From contig CAOLHI010000356.1 in assembly GCA_948474755.1 (NCBI GenBank), positions 744,001 through 808,000 of the forward strand: DNA of 64,000 bases, written 5' to 3'. Made by a program: the position numbers and the translations under genes. The first letter of the stretch is position 1. The number at the start of each line of letters is the position of its first letter. This stretch comes from Ctenosaura bakeri. Taxonomy: Eukaryota > Chordata > Lepidosauria > Squamata > Iguanidae. The notes beneath the pieces were generated by a model, which did no database searches, was not told where the DNA came from, and worked only from the letters and a program-made list of their open reading frames with translations. Shown piece after piece: positions 1 through 10,290 of this stretch.

Positions 1-2438
1 CACCATTGTGTCTCTAGCCTATTTAACTGCTGGCAGTGGGTGACCTTTATGTTTAAACTGGCAGCTGCTGAACAGTGGAGTGATTAAATTTGCAAGCCTC
101 TTGTGGAGACTTACCCAGATGTCAAGGAACTTTGTGGTAGTGCATACAAGTTAAGCTACAGCGGGGACTGCTGACTTGCACTAAATAGACTGACTGCGAT
201 AACTGTTTGACACATGCGGTTAGAACTTCTTGCAGCTGATTCCATTTGGAGGTAATATGTGGTGTAGATACAAGATCTGTAGTGTATTATCCTTATTATT
301 TGAGCATTTTTTAATGCAATAGTTTGACAATCCATTCTGAAAAACTGGGAGGGACAGCTTGGTCATTCATGCTAGCACCCAGTGCTTGAAGTCTTCTGTG
401 ATACACTGCTGGGCCCCACTACACTCCCTGAAAATGATCCCATGATCTTGGATGTTTCATGCCACACTACAGTACCTGACTTCACCAGAGGTTAGGGCTC
501 AGTTTATGGTCTAATATGTTGTTGCTGTTATTGCTTTTAACTAGCTGTTTTTGGGAAATGCTCACTAAGAGGGTGGTGCCAAATATTTTCCCCTTTATAT
601 CATTAATAAAGAAATGTGAATAGGGAAAACAGCATGTTTGGTGAGATGATAGGGGCAAGAAAAGTTGTACGACAGCCTTTTCCAGTGGCCCCTATTTGGT
701 GCCTTACCTCCTGTTCTCCCACCTCACTTATCCCTCAGAAAACTGTGCAGATTAGACACTTAAGGGCTCATTCAACTGCCCTTCCAGCCTGCCTGGGATC
801 AGCCGTCTCCATTGCTTTGTAGGAATACTACTGCACCATACAAAACCTTTCCACTGAAATTTGATGTTCAATCTGAACAAGTTGTCTCAGGGTGAGAAAG
901 AAAGATGATGGGGCGAGTGAGGAAGGAATAGAAATGCTAGATCCCATAGCTCTCTTTGGCCTTTCAACACCACATATCCAAAATGGGGAGGAAATGCATA
1001 TCAGATCTGAGGTTGATCTGAATGATTTTTTTTTTTTTGAGACACAAAAGAATTTTTTCTGAAGGTTGAAAAACATAAATTTGGCCTCTGTTGTTCCTAC
1101 TGCCCTGTCAGTAAGAGCTAGGCTTTGGATAGATCAGAGGCTCTAACCCTGGAGGGTTTTGTCACTCACGCTGTTTACACACAGGAGTATGACCTTAATG
1201 GGTTTCTGGTTTGGTGTGGGCATTTCATTTTCTGCTCTACTGAGGCTTGTTTTGAGATTACCATTATTATTTTTAATTGCCATTTTGCTACTTTACTGTT
1301 AGCTTTTTCAAGGGCATCCACTGAAGGGCAGCTTATAACAAATTACATAGTTCCTGTTAGAATATATTGATTTGAATGTGTCTTCCAGTTGTTTCACTGT
1401 GCTCTCAACTATACCTACTGGAGGTGACTGCAAAAAAGTCACCTTGTGGCAGAAAGTGAGGTAGTATTTGCAGAACATTAGAATGGCATTTGAAGAAGGG
1501 ACTAAAAGTTATCTAGTCATTTCTTGCATAGTTAGTTTCAGCTGATGGAAGCCCTGAATATTGATCATGTTGTATTACTGTGTTCATAACAGTGTGTTAC
1601 AAATGCATGGTTGTATTCCTTCACTACAATTCATTTTGAAAGTAATAGAATTTCTGGCTAGTAATCAGATATTTTCTGAAGGATTTCAGCCTTGCAAAGA
1701 AATGTGCACCATATCAAAATATATTTTAGATTTCACAGAGCATTCCAGATATACACGTTGCTTGCTGACAAGTGAATAGCATGTCATTCAATTCCCTCCT
1801 GGAATATGTATCACCGTGAGGACAGATTGCTCAGTTCCTAAACTCTATGACTTTGAACATGACTAATGATTTAGCATGTAATGTTGACAGAAAACCACAC
1901 AACTCCATATTTAAATGACATTTTCACAAATGGATATCAAGATATCTCTTTCCACAGGGGCATAGGGATATTATTCATCAGGCGTAAGCTTGTGTATGTC
2001 AGGTATATACAGTCACTGGGGAATATCAGAGTACTGCTATACTTTTTGTTAAGTGAACAAATATCTACCCAAGCAGAATAGAGTGGATGTCATCCACATA
2101 TCCAGGTTTTTCCCTAGAGCTGAAGCCTTCCACGGTTCTGTACAAAATCTTAATGGCAGTGTGTATAGCATCTCACTATTCTCCCATAGTTTCAGCACTC
2201 TTTCTATGTAGAACAGTAAGGCTGTCTTTATTATTTTTTTCTTGCCAAAATGCCCACTGTATTTATTAGTATTGCCCACAGTGACATTATTGCAATACTG
2301 CATTTGACTAACCACTGCTGGGCCCTCACTTTTACTGCATGTTCCCATTTGATAGTATTGCCCATGTGACCAGCTCAGAAAATACAAAATAACAGTAGGT
2401 AGAAGAAAAAAATTATGCAGAAGTTACAGATCAACTTA
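1..2438. other. single-copy intergenic or intronic DNA
   Basis: AT-rich sequence without a recognisable repeat, exon or RNA gene. A poly(T) run lies at about 1026-1038. The short open frames here (up to about 110 codons) show no family motif and overlap on both strands, as expected by chance. Confidence 0.6.
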
Positions 2439-2845
2439 GAGTTTTATCACATCACACTGGCCATTTCCACACTACGCTCTTATAGTGCGATTATTCCACT
2501 TTCAACATCCTATGGAATCCTGGGGTTTGCAGTTTCGGGAGGGGCCGCCTGGCCCCTCCCGAAACTGCAAACCCCAGGATTCCATAGGATGTTGAAAGTG
2601 GAATAATCACGCTATAAGAGTGTAGTGCAGAAATGGCCACTGTTATAATGTTATTATTCCACTTTAACTGCTATGCCAATATCACATGGAATCATGGGAA
2701 TTGCAGTTTAGGGAGAGGCATTTAGAATTCTCAGCCAGAGAGCTCCAGTGCCTCACCAAACTACAAACCCCAGAATTCTACAGGGTGCAGCCAAGGCAGT
2801 TAAAGTGGAATAATAGTGCTATAACAGCATAGTGTGATAGGGACC
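2439..2845. mobile_element. older Harbinger-like MITE, split by a nested MITE
   Basis: Removing the inner element at 2459-2638 and one copy of ACT joins a left end (2439-2458) to sequence continuing at 2642. The rebuilt left end reads like the reverse complement of the right end at about 2790-2845: both contain a TATCACA-type end, then TGTTATA and an ATTATTCCACTTTAACTGC block. The middle carries the AGAATTCTCAGCC motif shared with the copies at 7229 and 36649. The flanks are TTA on the left and TAA on the right, a degenerate version of the 3-bp TWA duplication typical of PIF/Harbinger elements. It has no coding capacity. The family is inferred from terminal symmetry and target-site length. 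Confidence 0.6.
2459..2638. mobile_element. foldback MITE, near-perfect 180-bp palindrome
   Basis: Two 88-bp arms (2459-2546 and 2551-2638) are inverted copies with about five mismatches, all near the termini, around a 4-base centre. The ends are GGCCATTTCC and its complement, the terminus shared by the other copies of this family in the window. A 3-bp direct repeat ACT flanks it (2456-2458 and 2639-2641). Transcripts would form a long hairpin. The element is non-autonomous: it encodes nothing and would have needed a transposase from elsewhere. The high arm identity suggests it is the youngest copy here, and it sits inside the older relative at 2439-2845. Confidence 0.85.
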
Positions 2846-3160
2846 TAAGACAGAAATCCTAAATCCAGACTGCTACTTTGCTATGAAGTTCAGCAGGTGA
2901 ATTTGCTCTGTTCATCACAATTTCTCAGCTTAACTGAACTTATGGGGAGATAGTTGTTGCCATATTCCACTGTGAGGCATTGCATTCTCATAGAAGTTTT
3001 ACTAATCAAGCAGTTAAAAGTAATATTCAGTTAGCATAATAAGCTACATGAATGCAACAAAGATATTGCCATTTCCTCTAACCCTCCTATGTTTTCAGGC
3101 AAAGGCAGAAAGTGAAACTAGATTTTGACCACTGAAGGACCTTTTGAGAATCTTGACATT
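2846..3160. other. single-copy spacer
   Basis: About 315 bp of AT-rich DNA between the nested MITEs and the Tigger-like element. I see no gene or repeat in it. Confidence 0.5.
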
Positions 3161-3162
3161 TA

Positions 3163-3685
3163 CAGTGGCCTTTCCACTTTCACAAGGCTTTGGGGCACAG
3201 AACCCTCACAAAGGTAGAAAAAAACTGCAAATAAACCTGCCACCTGAGAGCTCCCCCTCCTGTTCCTTTCCAGCGTTCCCCTCTCCTGTCCCCTTGCCTT
3301 TTGACCAGGCATGTGTACCTCCTTCCATGCACCTGGGCAAAAAGCAAGTGAATGGGAGGGGGCAGCTATGAGCACAAAGAAGGTGAACATGTGCTTCCCC
3401 CTGATTCCCTTGCCTTTTTCCTGAGCGTCACATGCCTTCCTTCCACCTGCCCAGGCAAAAGGCAAGGAAATGGGAAGTGTAGAATGCACACTTGCCCATG
3501 TGTGCACCTTCCTTCTCCCTCCTCCCATTTGCTTGCCTTTTGCCTGGGTGTGGAGAAGGAAGGCATGCACACTGGGGCAAAAGGAAAAGGAATGTGATGG
3601 GGAGAATGGGAGGGGGAGGCAAGTGAGCTCCTTGCAAATAATCAAATTTGCAAAGGTCAAACCCATGAATGTGGAGAGAAGTCTC
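3163..3685 (+). mobile_element. Tigger/pogo-like non-autonomous element, copy 1
   Basis: The left end starts CAGTGGCC straight after a TA (3161-3162) and runs into a block containing GGGGCACAGAACCCTC and AAAAACTGCAAATAA. This resembles the subterminal part of Tigger (pogo) elements. The right end carries CAAATAATCAAATTTGCAA and AGGTCAAACCC and stops at a TA (3686-3687), giving the TA duplication of the Tc1/mariner class. Both ends reappear inverted in the copy at 41656-42293. The interior (about 3280-3620) repeats CTTGCCTTTTGCC-type and GGCAAAAGGCAAG-type words in opposite orientations. The long open frames here on both strands come from this low-complexity interior. No transposase is encoded. 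Superfamily assignment is from memory of Tigger ends. Confidence 0.6.
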
Positions 3686-3687
3686 TA

Positions 3688-4200
3688 CATCCTTGAATTA
3701 TCCTCTCTTTCAATATTTAATTTGATGAATGCTCCTTTTTCACTTCTCTTAGCAGTAAGTCCTAGGTCAGATATAATCAGTCAATGAGAACTAGAGTGCA
3801 TTTACAGTCCATTGCAGAATATTGAGTCTCACCATTTTATAACCATAGAGCACTGGCATATGGACAGAGGGGTGGTGGGGGCAGTCCACCCGGGTGTCAG
3901 TTTTTAGGGGGCACCCTGCATGATGTGGCCATGCCCCCATGTGACATGACCACACCTCCGCGACCTCCCATGACATGGCCACGCCCCCACACAACGTGAC
4001 CGTGCCCTCACGCGACACGGCCATGCCCCTGCCCTTCCGTCTCTACCCCCTTTGCCCCCGTCCCCTCACCTGCACTCCAAGCTGTGCAGCCAGGTGGGTT
4101 TGGTTTCAAAAGCTGGTGTGTATACTAACATGTCTTAGTCATTCCATGCTGTGGGGTACAGAGAAATACTTTAAGTGATATTATGAAGGGGATGGCATTG
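3688..4200. other. spacer containing a GC-rich minisatellite
   Basis: Single-copy DNA, except for the short GC-rich tandem array at about 3920-4031 and a C/T-rich stretch after it. Confidence 0.5.
3920..4031. repeat. degenerate GC-rich minisatellite (unit about 20 bp)
   Basis: Four to five imperfect units of the form TGACATGGCCACGCCCCCA follow one another, with the TGAC and GCCC parts best conserved. The GC content contrasts with the AT-rich surroundings. The preceding block with CACCCGGGTGTCAG may belong to an interspersed repeat from which the array arose, but I cannot name it. Confidence 0.6.
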
Positions 4201-4495
4201 GAAAGAAGTGAAATAATTGATTTCAAATTGTTGTAGCAAGGTTGCTAAAGGTATTAGTCCTAGCTGAGAGGAGCACATTGAAGCACAGTTTCACACTACA
4301 TAAAGAAAAATGGCTCAAAGAGAATTCTGAGAACAGAGATATGTTAAATGCTAAGACATCAATGTTACCATGAACTTTTGTGGATAATAGCCCATTTGCA
4401 CCTGGCAAGATTGAGATTCCTATGCCTTTGGTTCCAGCCTTTAGTGGTTTATTTTCATTTCTTTCTTTCTCCAGTGGCTGCATTTCATCACAGCT

Positions 4496-4517
4496 TACTA
4501 CTACTACTACTACTACA
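4496..4517. repeat. (ACT)n microsatellite
   Basis: About seven perfect ACT units. Confidence 0.85.
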
Positions 4518-4674
4518 TTTAAAAATAACTGTATGTGTTGGAAAAGTTAGTTTTTTGCATTCACATTGTTCACAGAGTCCTCAGCCAGCAGAGCTACTAG
4601 CTATGCTACGCTATGTGGATGATTTGGAGGAGTTAGGTCTAAAAAAAGAGTTTAAACTTAAGAGTTTAATTTTT

Positions 4675-4830
4675 TATTGATTAATTAATTGATTGAATTT
4701 ATATGCTGCCTTTTCTCCCAAAATGGGATGCAAGGCTGCTTCCATAAAGTTAAAAAAAAATGAAAAGCATTTAAACAATTAAAAACATTTTAAAAACATT
4801 TAAAATTATAAAACAAACAATAAATTAAAC
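4675..4830 (-). repeat. squamate-type interspersed repeat tail
   Basis: Contains ATATGCTGCCTTTTCTCCC and AAAATGGGATGCAAGGCTGC, followed by A-rich sequence. This resembles a common squamate repeat end whose sense strand reads CCGCCCT...GGTATAAAT. Related pieces lie at 55290-55350 (same orientation) and 59572-59625 (opposite). I recognise the pattern but not the family name. Confidence 0.5.
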
Positions 4831-6172
4831 TTTCACTCAAGCCTTTCTGCTGCTTCCTGAGTCCTCCTTTCATAATGAGGCTTGATGAATAAAATGTGAG
4901 CATTGATAGGAATCCTGTTTGCCGGTATCTTGCCATAATATTCTGTGAAGCAAGATTTACATGATGAGTCTTGCGGTGACAATCTTGGAAGCCAGAATAG
5001 ATTTTTCAGTGTGCCTTTGAAATGATTATGCTACTAACAGGGTAGTTTTCAAAATGAGATCTTTTCCTGAAAAGAAGGTGCCGTTATGCTAACTTTATTA
5101 TTGTAAAGAACTTTGAACATCCTTAATAAATAAATAGTAATAAATGCCTGGTGCTATTTACTTGAGTTGTCTAATAATGAAGCAGATTTAAAAATGACTC
5201 TGGAGTGCTGCCAAAACTTTTAATCTTCGTAAATATTTATTCCTAATGGCAAAACCCCTGCACTCTTAAGTCTTTGCACCTCATTTAGAGCAAAAGTACT
5301 GGGATTAAATCAATGGAATGGCACACAAAAGGGTATTAAATGTGATGGCATTCATTATAAATGTTAAGCAGAATGCCTAGAATAGCAACTGTCAATCTTT
5401 TTTTCAGAATTACAGGACCATTTAAAAAGGCTTTTAGGAGAAAAAAAGGGGAGTAAAAGATTTAATTTCTGATTAAATGAGGAGATATTTATAGATAGTA
5501 GCTATGACTCACTGTAGTATATGTGCAGAGCTCAGAACCTAGAAAGAAAATTTGTTCTTTTGATGGACTAGTACACAAAAAATCAATTTAGGCACCCTAG
5601 AAGCAAGAGGTCAGTTCTCTCCCTTAGAAGATAAATGCTGTCCTGTCTATATAGACTTGCTTTACACCATCACTAGAGTTTAGGTTTCCATTTTACTCTG
5701 GGGTTCAAGCTTCCTGAGTATAAGGTCAAGTTTTATTATGTGTTCAAAGTCATCGGAATAGTAGGAACAGAACTGATCAAAATCATATATTAACAAAACA
5801 GAAATCCAAGTAGTCTGGCCCAGATCAAATCATTACTTACAGTTTAACAGGTTGAAGTTGACAAAAGGTGTTCTAGTCTTATATCTTCTGTTGCACGCTT
5901 AGGAGTGATTGGAGATATTAAAATCTCTCTGTTTCAGTTTTGTTGAATTTATTAGAAACTTACATTTAGTTTTTATCATTGGATCATAAAAGATTGCTAC
6001 TATTTTCTGCTCCCACTGAAATTCATGCAGTTTTTTAAAAATATGCCATTCCTGATATTCATGTTTGTTTGATCAGTTTACCTAACTGAAAATTTTTTTT
6101 CCTCATTCATTGACATGTTTTTCTGCACATTTTCTTAGTTATGTGCATTTTCTCCATTTGCAGTTCAACGCA

Positions 6173-7105
6173 TAGAATCATAGAATCATAGAAATGTAGA
6201 GTTGGAAGAGACCACACAGGCCATCCAGTCCAACCCCCTGCCATGCAGGAACACCCTCAAAGCATTCTCGACAGATGGCCATCTAGCCTCTCCTTAAAAA
6301 CCTCAAAGGAAGGAGACTCCACTACACTCCGAGGCAGCATATTTCGCTGCCGGACAAACCTGACTGTCAGGAAGTTCTTCCTGAGGTTCAGGTGGAATCT
6401 CCTTTCCTGCAGCTTGAATCCGTTGCTCCTTGTCCTGGTCTCTGGAGCAGCAGAAAACAAGCCCTCTCCTTCCTCTACATGGCATCCCTTCAAATATTTA
6501 AACATGGCCATCATGTCCCCTCTTAACCTTCTCTTCTGCAGACTAAACATACCCAGCTCTCTAAGTCTATCCTCACAGGGCATGGCTTCCAGGCCTCTCA
6601 CCATTTTGGTTGCCCTCCTCTGGACTTGCTCCAGCTTGATGGTGTCCTTCTTGAATTGGGGTGCCCAGAACTGGACACAGTATTCAAGATGAGGTCTAAG
6701 CAAAGCAGAGTAGAGTGGTACCGGTACCTCCCTCGATCTAGACACCATACTCCTATTGATGCAGCCGAGAATTGCATTGGCTTTCTTGGCTGCCGCATCA
6801 CACTGCTGACTCATGTTCAGCTTGTGGTCTATGATGACTCCTAGATCCCTTTCACATGTACTGCTACCCAACCACGTGTCCTCCATCTTATATTTCTGTA
6901 TTCCATTTTTTTCTACCTAAGTATAGGACCTTATACTTATCTCTGTTGAATTTCATTTTGTTCGCCTTGGCCCAACTCTCCAATCTATCCAGGTCATTTT
7001 GAATTTTGATCCTGTCCTCTGGCATATTAGCAACCCCTCCCAATTTGGTGTCGTCTGCAAATTTGATGAGCATATCAATTGCGTTGTCAATTGTGTTGTT
7101 TGCGC
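6173..7105 (-). mobile_element. CR1 LINE, 5'-truncated
   Basis: On the plus strand the left end is a run of ATAGAATC repeats, the reverse complement of the short microsatellite that ends CR1 elements, followed by GTTGGAAGAGACC and CCATCCAGTCCAACCCC, the hallmark CR1 3' end. Reading the minus strand gives the C-terminal part of the CR1 reverse transcriptase. The element stops at about 7105 without a 5' end, the usual dead-on-arrival structure. No clear target duplication is visible. Confidence 0.92.
6257..7073 (-). pseudogene. CR1 ORF2 reverse-transcriptase fragment, frameshifted
   Basis: Two minus-strand frames cover this part of ORF2. The upstream frame (7073 down to 6888) carries FADDTKLGG, the catalytic RT box in its CR1 form, and ends near YLGRKKWN. 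The downstream frame (6886 down to 6257) carries GVIIDHKLNMS, PHLEYCVQFWAP and a C-terminal VFKERLDGHL motif. The frames are offset by one base at about 6887, so a small indel breaks the gene. The endonuclease and the first RT blocks are missing through 5' truncation. The protein would have copied CR1 RNA at the target site; this copy cannot. The identification is secure; the exact number of lesions would need a consensus alignment. Confidence 0.9.
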
Positions 7106-7228
7106 TTTATTTCTCAGAATCCTGTATGCACGGTGAAGTGAGTATTTCTTGCAGCAAGTTTAAGGAGTTGCAAAAATACTGCTGTCATAGAGACTGTTGA
7201 GTCCAACAAAATTTCTTCCTATCTCTAA

Positions 7229-7429
7229 GGCCGTTTCTGTACTACACTGTTATAGCGCTATCATTCCACTTTCAATATCCTGTGGAATTCTGGGGTTGCA
7301 GTTTAGGCAGGGGCATTTAGAATTCTCAGCCGGAGAGCTCTTTGGCTTCAGGAAACTATAAACCCCAGAATTCCACAGGATGTTGAAAGTGGAATAATAG
7401 TACTATAACAGTGTAGGGTGGAAATGGCC
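7229..7429. mobile_element. Harbinger-like MITE with TAA duplication
   Basis: A 201-bp element with terminal inverted repeats GGCCGTTTCTG... and ...GGAAATGGCC, flanked by TAA at 7226-7228 and 7430-7432. Both arms carry the TGTTATAGCGCTATCATTCC and GTGGAATAATAGTACTATAA blocks, and the middle carries AGAATTCTCAGCC. The target duplication fits PIF/Harbinger. It does not encode protein. Confidence 0.85.
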
Positions 7430-7851
7430 TAAGTAACACATTGATCATGTATCATTCAGATTTTAAAATCACATTTCCAGGGGTGGCCAACTGTTGAATC
7501 TTTTATCATGTCATGTGGTGATACCAGTGTTCAGAAAAGTTACTTTTTTGAATTAAAAGTCCACATCCTGCAGCTAAGATAGGCAGTAGCCATGCTGAAT
7601 TTTGGGGTGATAGTCTATAAAAGCCTTATCAAGACAACATTGTAGAAGAAAGTGTGGTAGACAGATTTTTAAGCAAATTTGATGCCACATGGTGAAATCT
7701 TTCAGTATATGGGGAATCGCTGAAATGCCCCTAACTTCACCAATTGGTCCAGTGACTGAAAATGGAGTTTAAAAATGGCTTCCTTAAAGCGAGAGAATTT
7801 CCATTCCAATAGGCAATTTGCTCACTTGAAGACTGCTTTAAAGCAAAATAA

Positions 7852-7874
7852 CAAAACAAACAAACAAACAAACA
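7852..7874. repeat. (AAAC)n microsatellite
   Basis: About six units of AAAC with one interruption at the left end. Confidence 0.8.
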
Positions 7875-8950
7875 AGTGAAGTTCTAGAAGCTTGATGTGG
7901 TTCAGTGCTTTGCATGATATATACGACTGTGCTCCAAAATCAAATGCTCTGGAAATCCACATTTCCTTAGTAGCTTTTGAAGCTGAGCCTATCAAGAATT
8001 ATTATACAAAGACTCACGGGAGACTGACTCCTTTAAAAAGAATTTAGACAATCTTGATTGTCTATGAGCTGCAGTTTCAACCTGCAATTTGACATAATAA
8101 ACCCAGCTATAGTTGACATGAAACATGTATCAGTTTTTGGCTGAAGTAAAACTGGAGTGTTGTTGGCTGCCATAAAATAATTGATACATGAAATTTATTT
8201 TCAAATGTTTTGATTCCTGTCAAAGTACAACCACCATGTGAAAAGTGTGATGAGATATGTGTGCTTGAAAGATTCATTGAGCTCTTCATGTCAAAAAGTT
8301 TCCCATACAGAGTAGGGCAGGGAATAGAGATACCTTAATCCTGATGACAGTCTTGAATGTATATTTCTGTCTCCTACTTTCTGTTTATTGAATAAAAAGG
8401 TCTAAATTAAAATGCGTCTACTTGATAAGTTATGTGACCATCTAGCATCTGGCTATAGCATGGTGGTTTATGCCTGAAAAACTATGACATCATGTTGGAA
8501 AGTCATGGGGAGAAATTCTGCCAAATTGTACGGATTTAAGCAGCTGCCCTGAACTGACTCAGCTTTGTTCCAATGTGATTCTGTTGATTCCTTAAAGCAA
8601 GAACAAGACAATATATTTTTTTTCCATTTCAGCATGGAAGGGTGTAGTTGATGTAAACACTTCCCTTTTCACTTGCTAATTATGAGATTCTAAGGTAATT
8701 TCAGAATGATACTGTATGGCAACCTGTCCTCTAAGTAGGATTCCAGATCCTAGGACCTGGCCCCTGAGTCTTACAGACTGGGTCCTTTTTTCCATTTCTC
8801 AGGGTGAGAGGGAGAAATCTCAGAACAAGAGAGTTGCCTTGGAAGTATATGTTTATGTATTTTCCCAATTATTTAGATTTGGTGTACTTTTTAATTTGGA
8901 CAGTGTTTGCTGTGCAGGTAGGGTTGATGTTTAACATATCGTCCTTAATG

Positions 8951-9017
8951 ACATCACCAGAGGGCTGTCCCTTGTAACATCACCCTTTTAGCATCACCAG
9001 GGCCTGTCTCTTGTGAC
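8951..9017. repeat. imperfect two-unit tandem duplication (about 40 bp)
   Basis: ACATCACCAG plus GGCTGTCCCTTGTA at 8951 recurs as GCATCACCAG plus GGCCTGTCTCTTGTGA at 8991. Confidence 0.45.
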
Positions 9018-10098
9018 TCCACAAGGGTTCATATCCAGGTCTCAGGTTTTGGACCTGAAATCTCAGGGCTTGGGACTGTCCTGACCTGGCCACACTATCT
9101 CTGAATATATATATATTTTAAATGCACGGGTACAATCTCTGGCAACATCACAAATCAGCTGATAGGGAAAGAGAAATTGGAAGCTACAGAAAGGATAAAA
9201 AGGGAGAGGATCTGCAGTGATGGCTATGAATTTAATAAGATATTAATGTTTCCCATAACCATAAGATTAAGGTCTGTAACCTTAGTCTACCCTGGATTTC
9301 TCATGTTACCCACCCTTATAGTGCTTGTTTATTTATTGTTTGCTAGCCTTCTCTTCCTACAGCTACCCAAAACAGTGTTTGGCATTATAACTAAGAAGAT
9401 TTGAAGCTACAGTAGAGCTAAAATGCTGCTCTAAATTACTTGTAGGAAAGGTGAGGTATAAATACAGTAAACAGTCTTATCTCTTAGGAATTCTGTCTTG
9501 CATCTTCTCTTCTTTTCATTCTACCTCCTCCAATCCTGGAAATGGTAAAATGGATTTACACCATCTGCAGTGCCCTTGCTGATCTTAGGCAGTAGCTTCA
9601 CATTATCTAAGGTCAATATGTAGTCACTTCAATAATAATAATTATGGAAAGTAAATCGAAATCCATTTTCTTTAATTAATGATTTCTACTGCACTCAGAG
9701 GCAAAATCAATGTGGTTGTTTTCCTCATGTAAGGATTGCAATGTGGAATCCATAGCATGGTTTGAGGTTCAAAGGTTTAATTTTTTTGAGCCAAGAATAA
9801 TTTAATTGAACTGCTTTAATATATGTGTAGGAAAGTGTTTGGAACTGGGAAAACAAATATTAGTGGGCTGAGCGCCTTTAGGCTGCATGGTTACTTAATG
9901 ACTAGTCCTGTGGAAAGCAGTGAAACATGATATTGAAGGAGAAATTATTAACTTGAAGCTTTCTTGTGTGGATTTCCAATACAATGCTGGGGTTTAGTAG
10001 GGGGAAAAATATCACTTTCAGATACTGGTGGCATATTGCCTGGAGAAGTTTCCCAGTTATCCTAGAGATACTTTCACAAGCCTAGACAAATTTAGTTA

Positions 10099-10198
10099 AG
10101 GGCCCTTTCACACCACCCAATTATAGTGCTATGATTTTACTTTAACTGCCATGATTCCGTCCTATGGAAACCTGGGATTTGCAGTGGAGGGAGGGACA
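10099..10198 (+). mobile_element. partial MITE of the GGCC family (left part)
   Basis: Begins GGGCCCTTTCACACCACC after TTAA and continues with ATTATAGTGCTATGATTTTAC and AACTGCCATGATTCC, matching the AACTGCCAT subfamily. The right half is absent: the sequence turns into SINE-like sequence near 10199. Confidence 0.6.
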
Positions 10199-10290
10199 TC
10201 CTTGAAGTTGTCTCTTGACTTATGGCAACCCCATGAATTTCATAGGGTTTTCTGAGGCAAGGAGTAATCAGAGGTGATTTTGCTAGTTCC
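10199..10290 (-). mobile_element. Sauria-type SINE fragment
   Basis: Contains TTGACTTATGGCAACCCC and ATAGGGTTTTCTGAGGCAAG, the reverse complement of the conserved 3' half of Sauria-type SINEs. The tRNA-like head is missing. Confidence 0.6.

Larger units (their letters stand above)
4201..6172. other. mostly single-copy AT-rich DNA, possible conserved non-coding element
   Basis: No exon is recognisable. An (ACT)n run and a squamate-type repeat tail lie at the left. From about 4860 to 5420 the sequence is free of recognisable repeats, with mixed AT-rich words such as ATGATTATGCTA, which is the texture often seen in vertebrate conserved non-coding elements. That is a guess from appearance only. 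Confidence 0.45.
7433..10098. other. single-copy DNA with minor simple repeats
   Basis: AT-rich DNA without an exon or RNA gene that I can support. It holds an (AAAC)n run (7852-7874), a short imperfect duplication at 8951-9017, a (TA)n run near 9103-9116, and a weak GGTATAAATACA repeat-tail match near 9450-9470. Confidence 0.5.

Noticed and set aside
3160..3666. 168-codon minus-strand open frame
   Set aside because: Same explanation: it spans the first Tigger-like element almost end to end, and overlapping frames are open on both strands.
3920..4031. CRISPR-like regular repeats
   Set aside because: The units are contiguous and diverged, with no unique spacers; it is a minisatellite in a eukaryotic genome.
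6243..6692. 149-codon plus-strand frame over the CR1
   Set aside because: It is the antisense shadow of the CR1 reverse-transcriptase frame.
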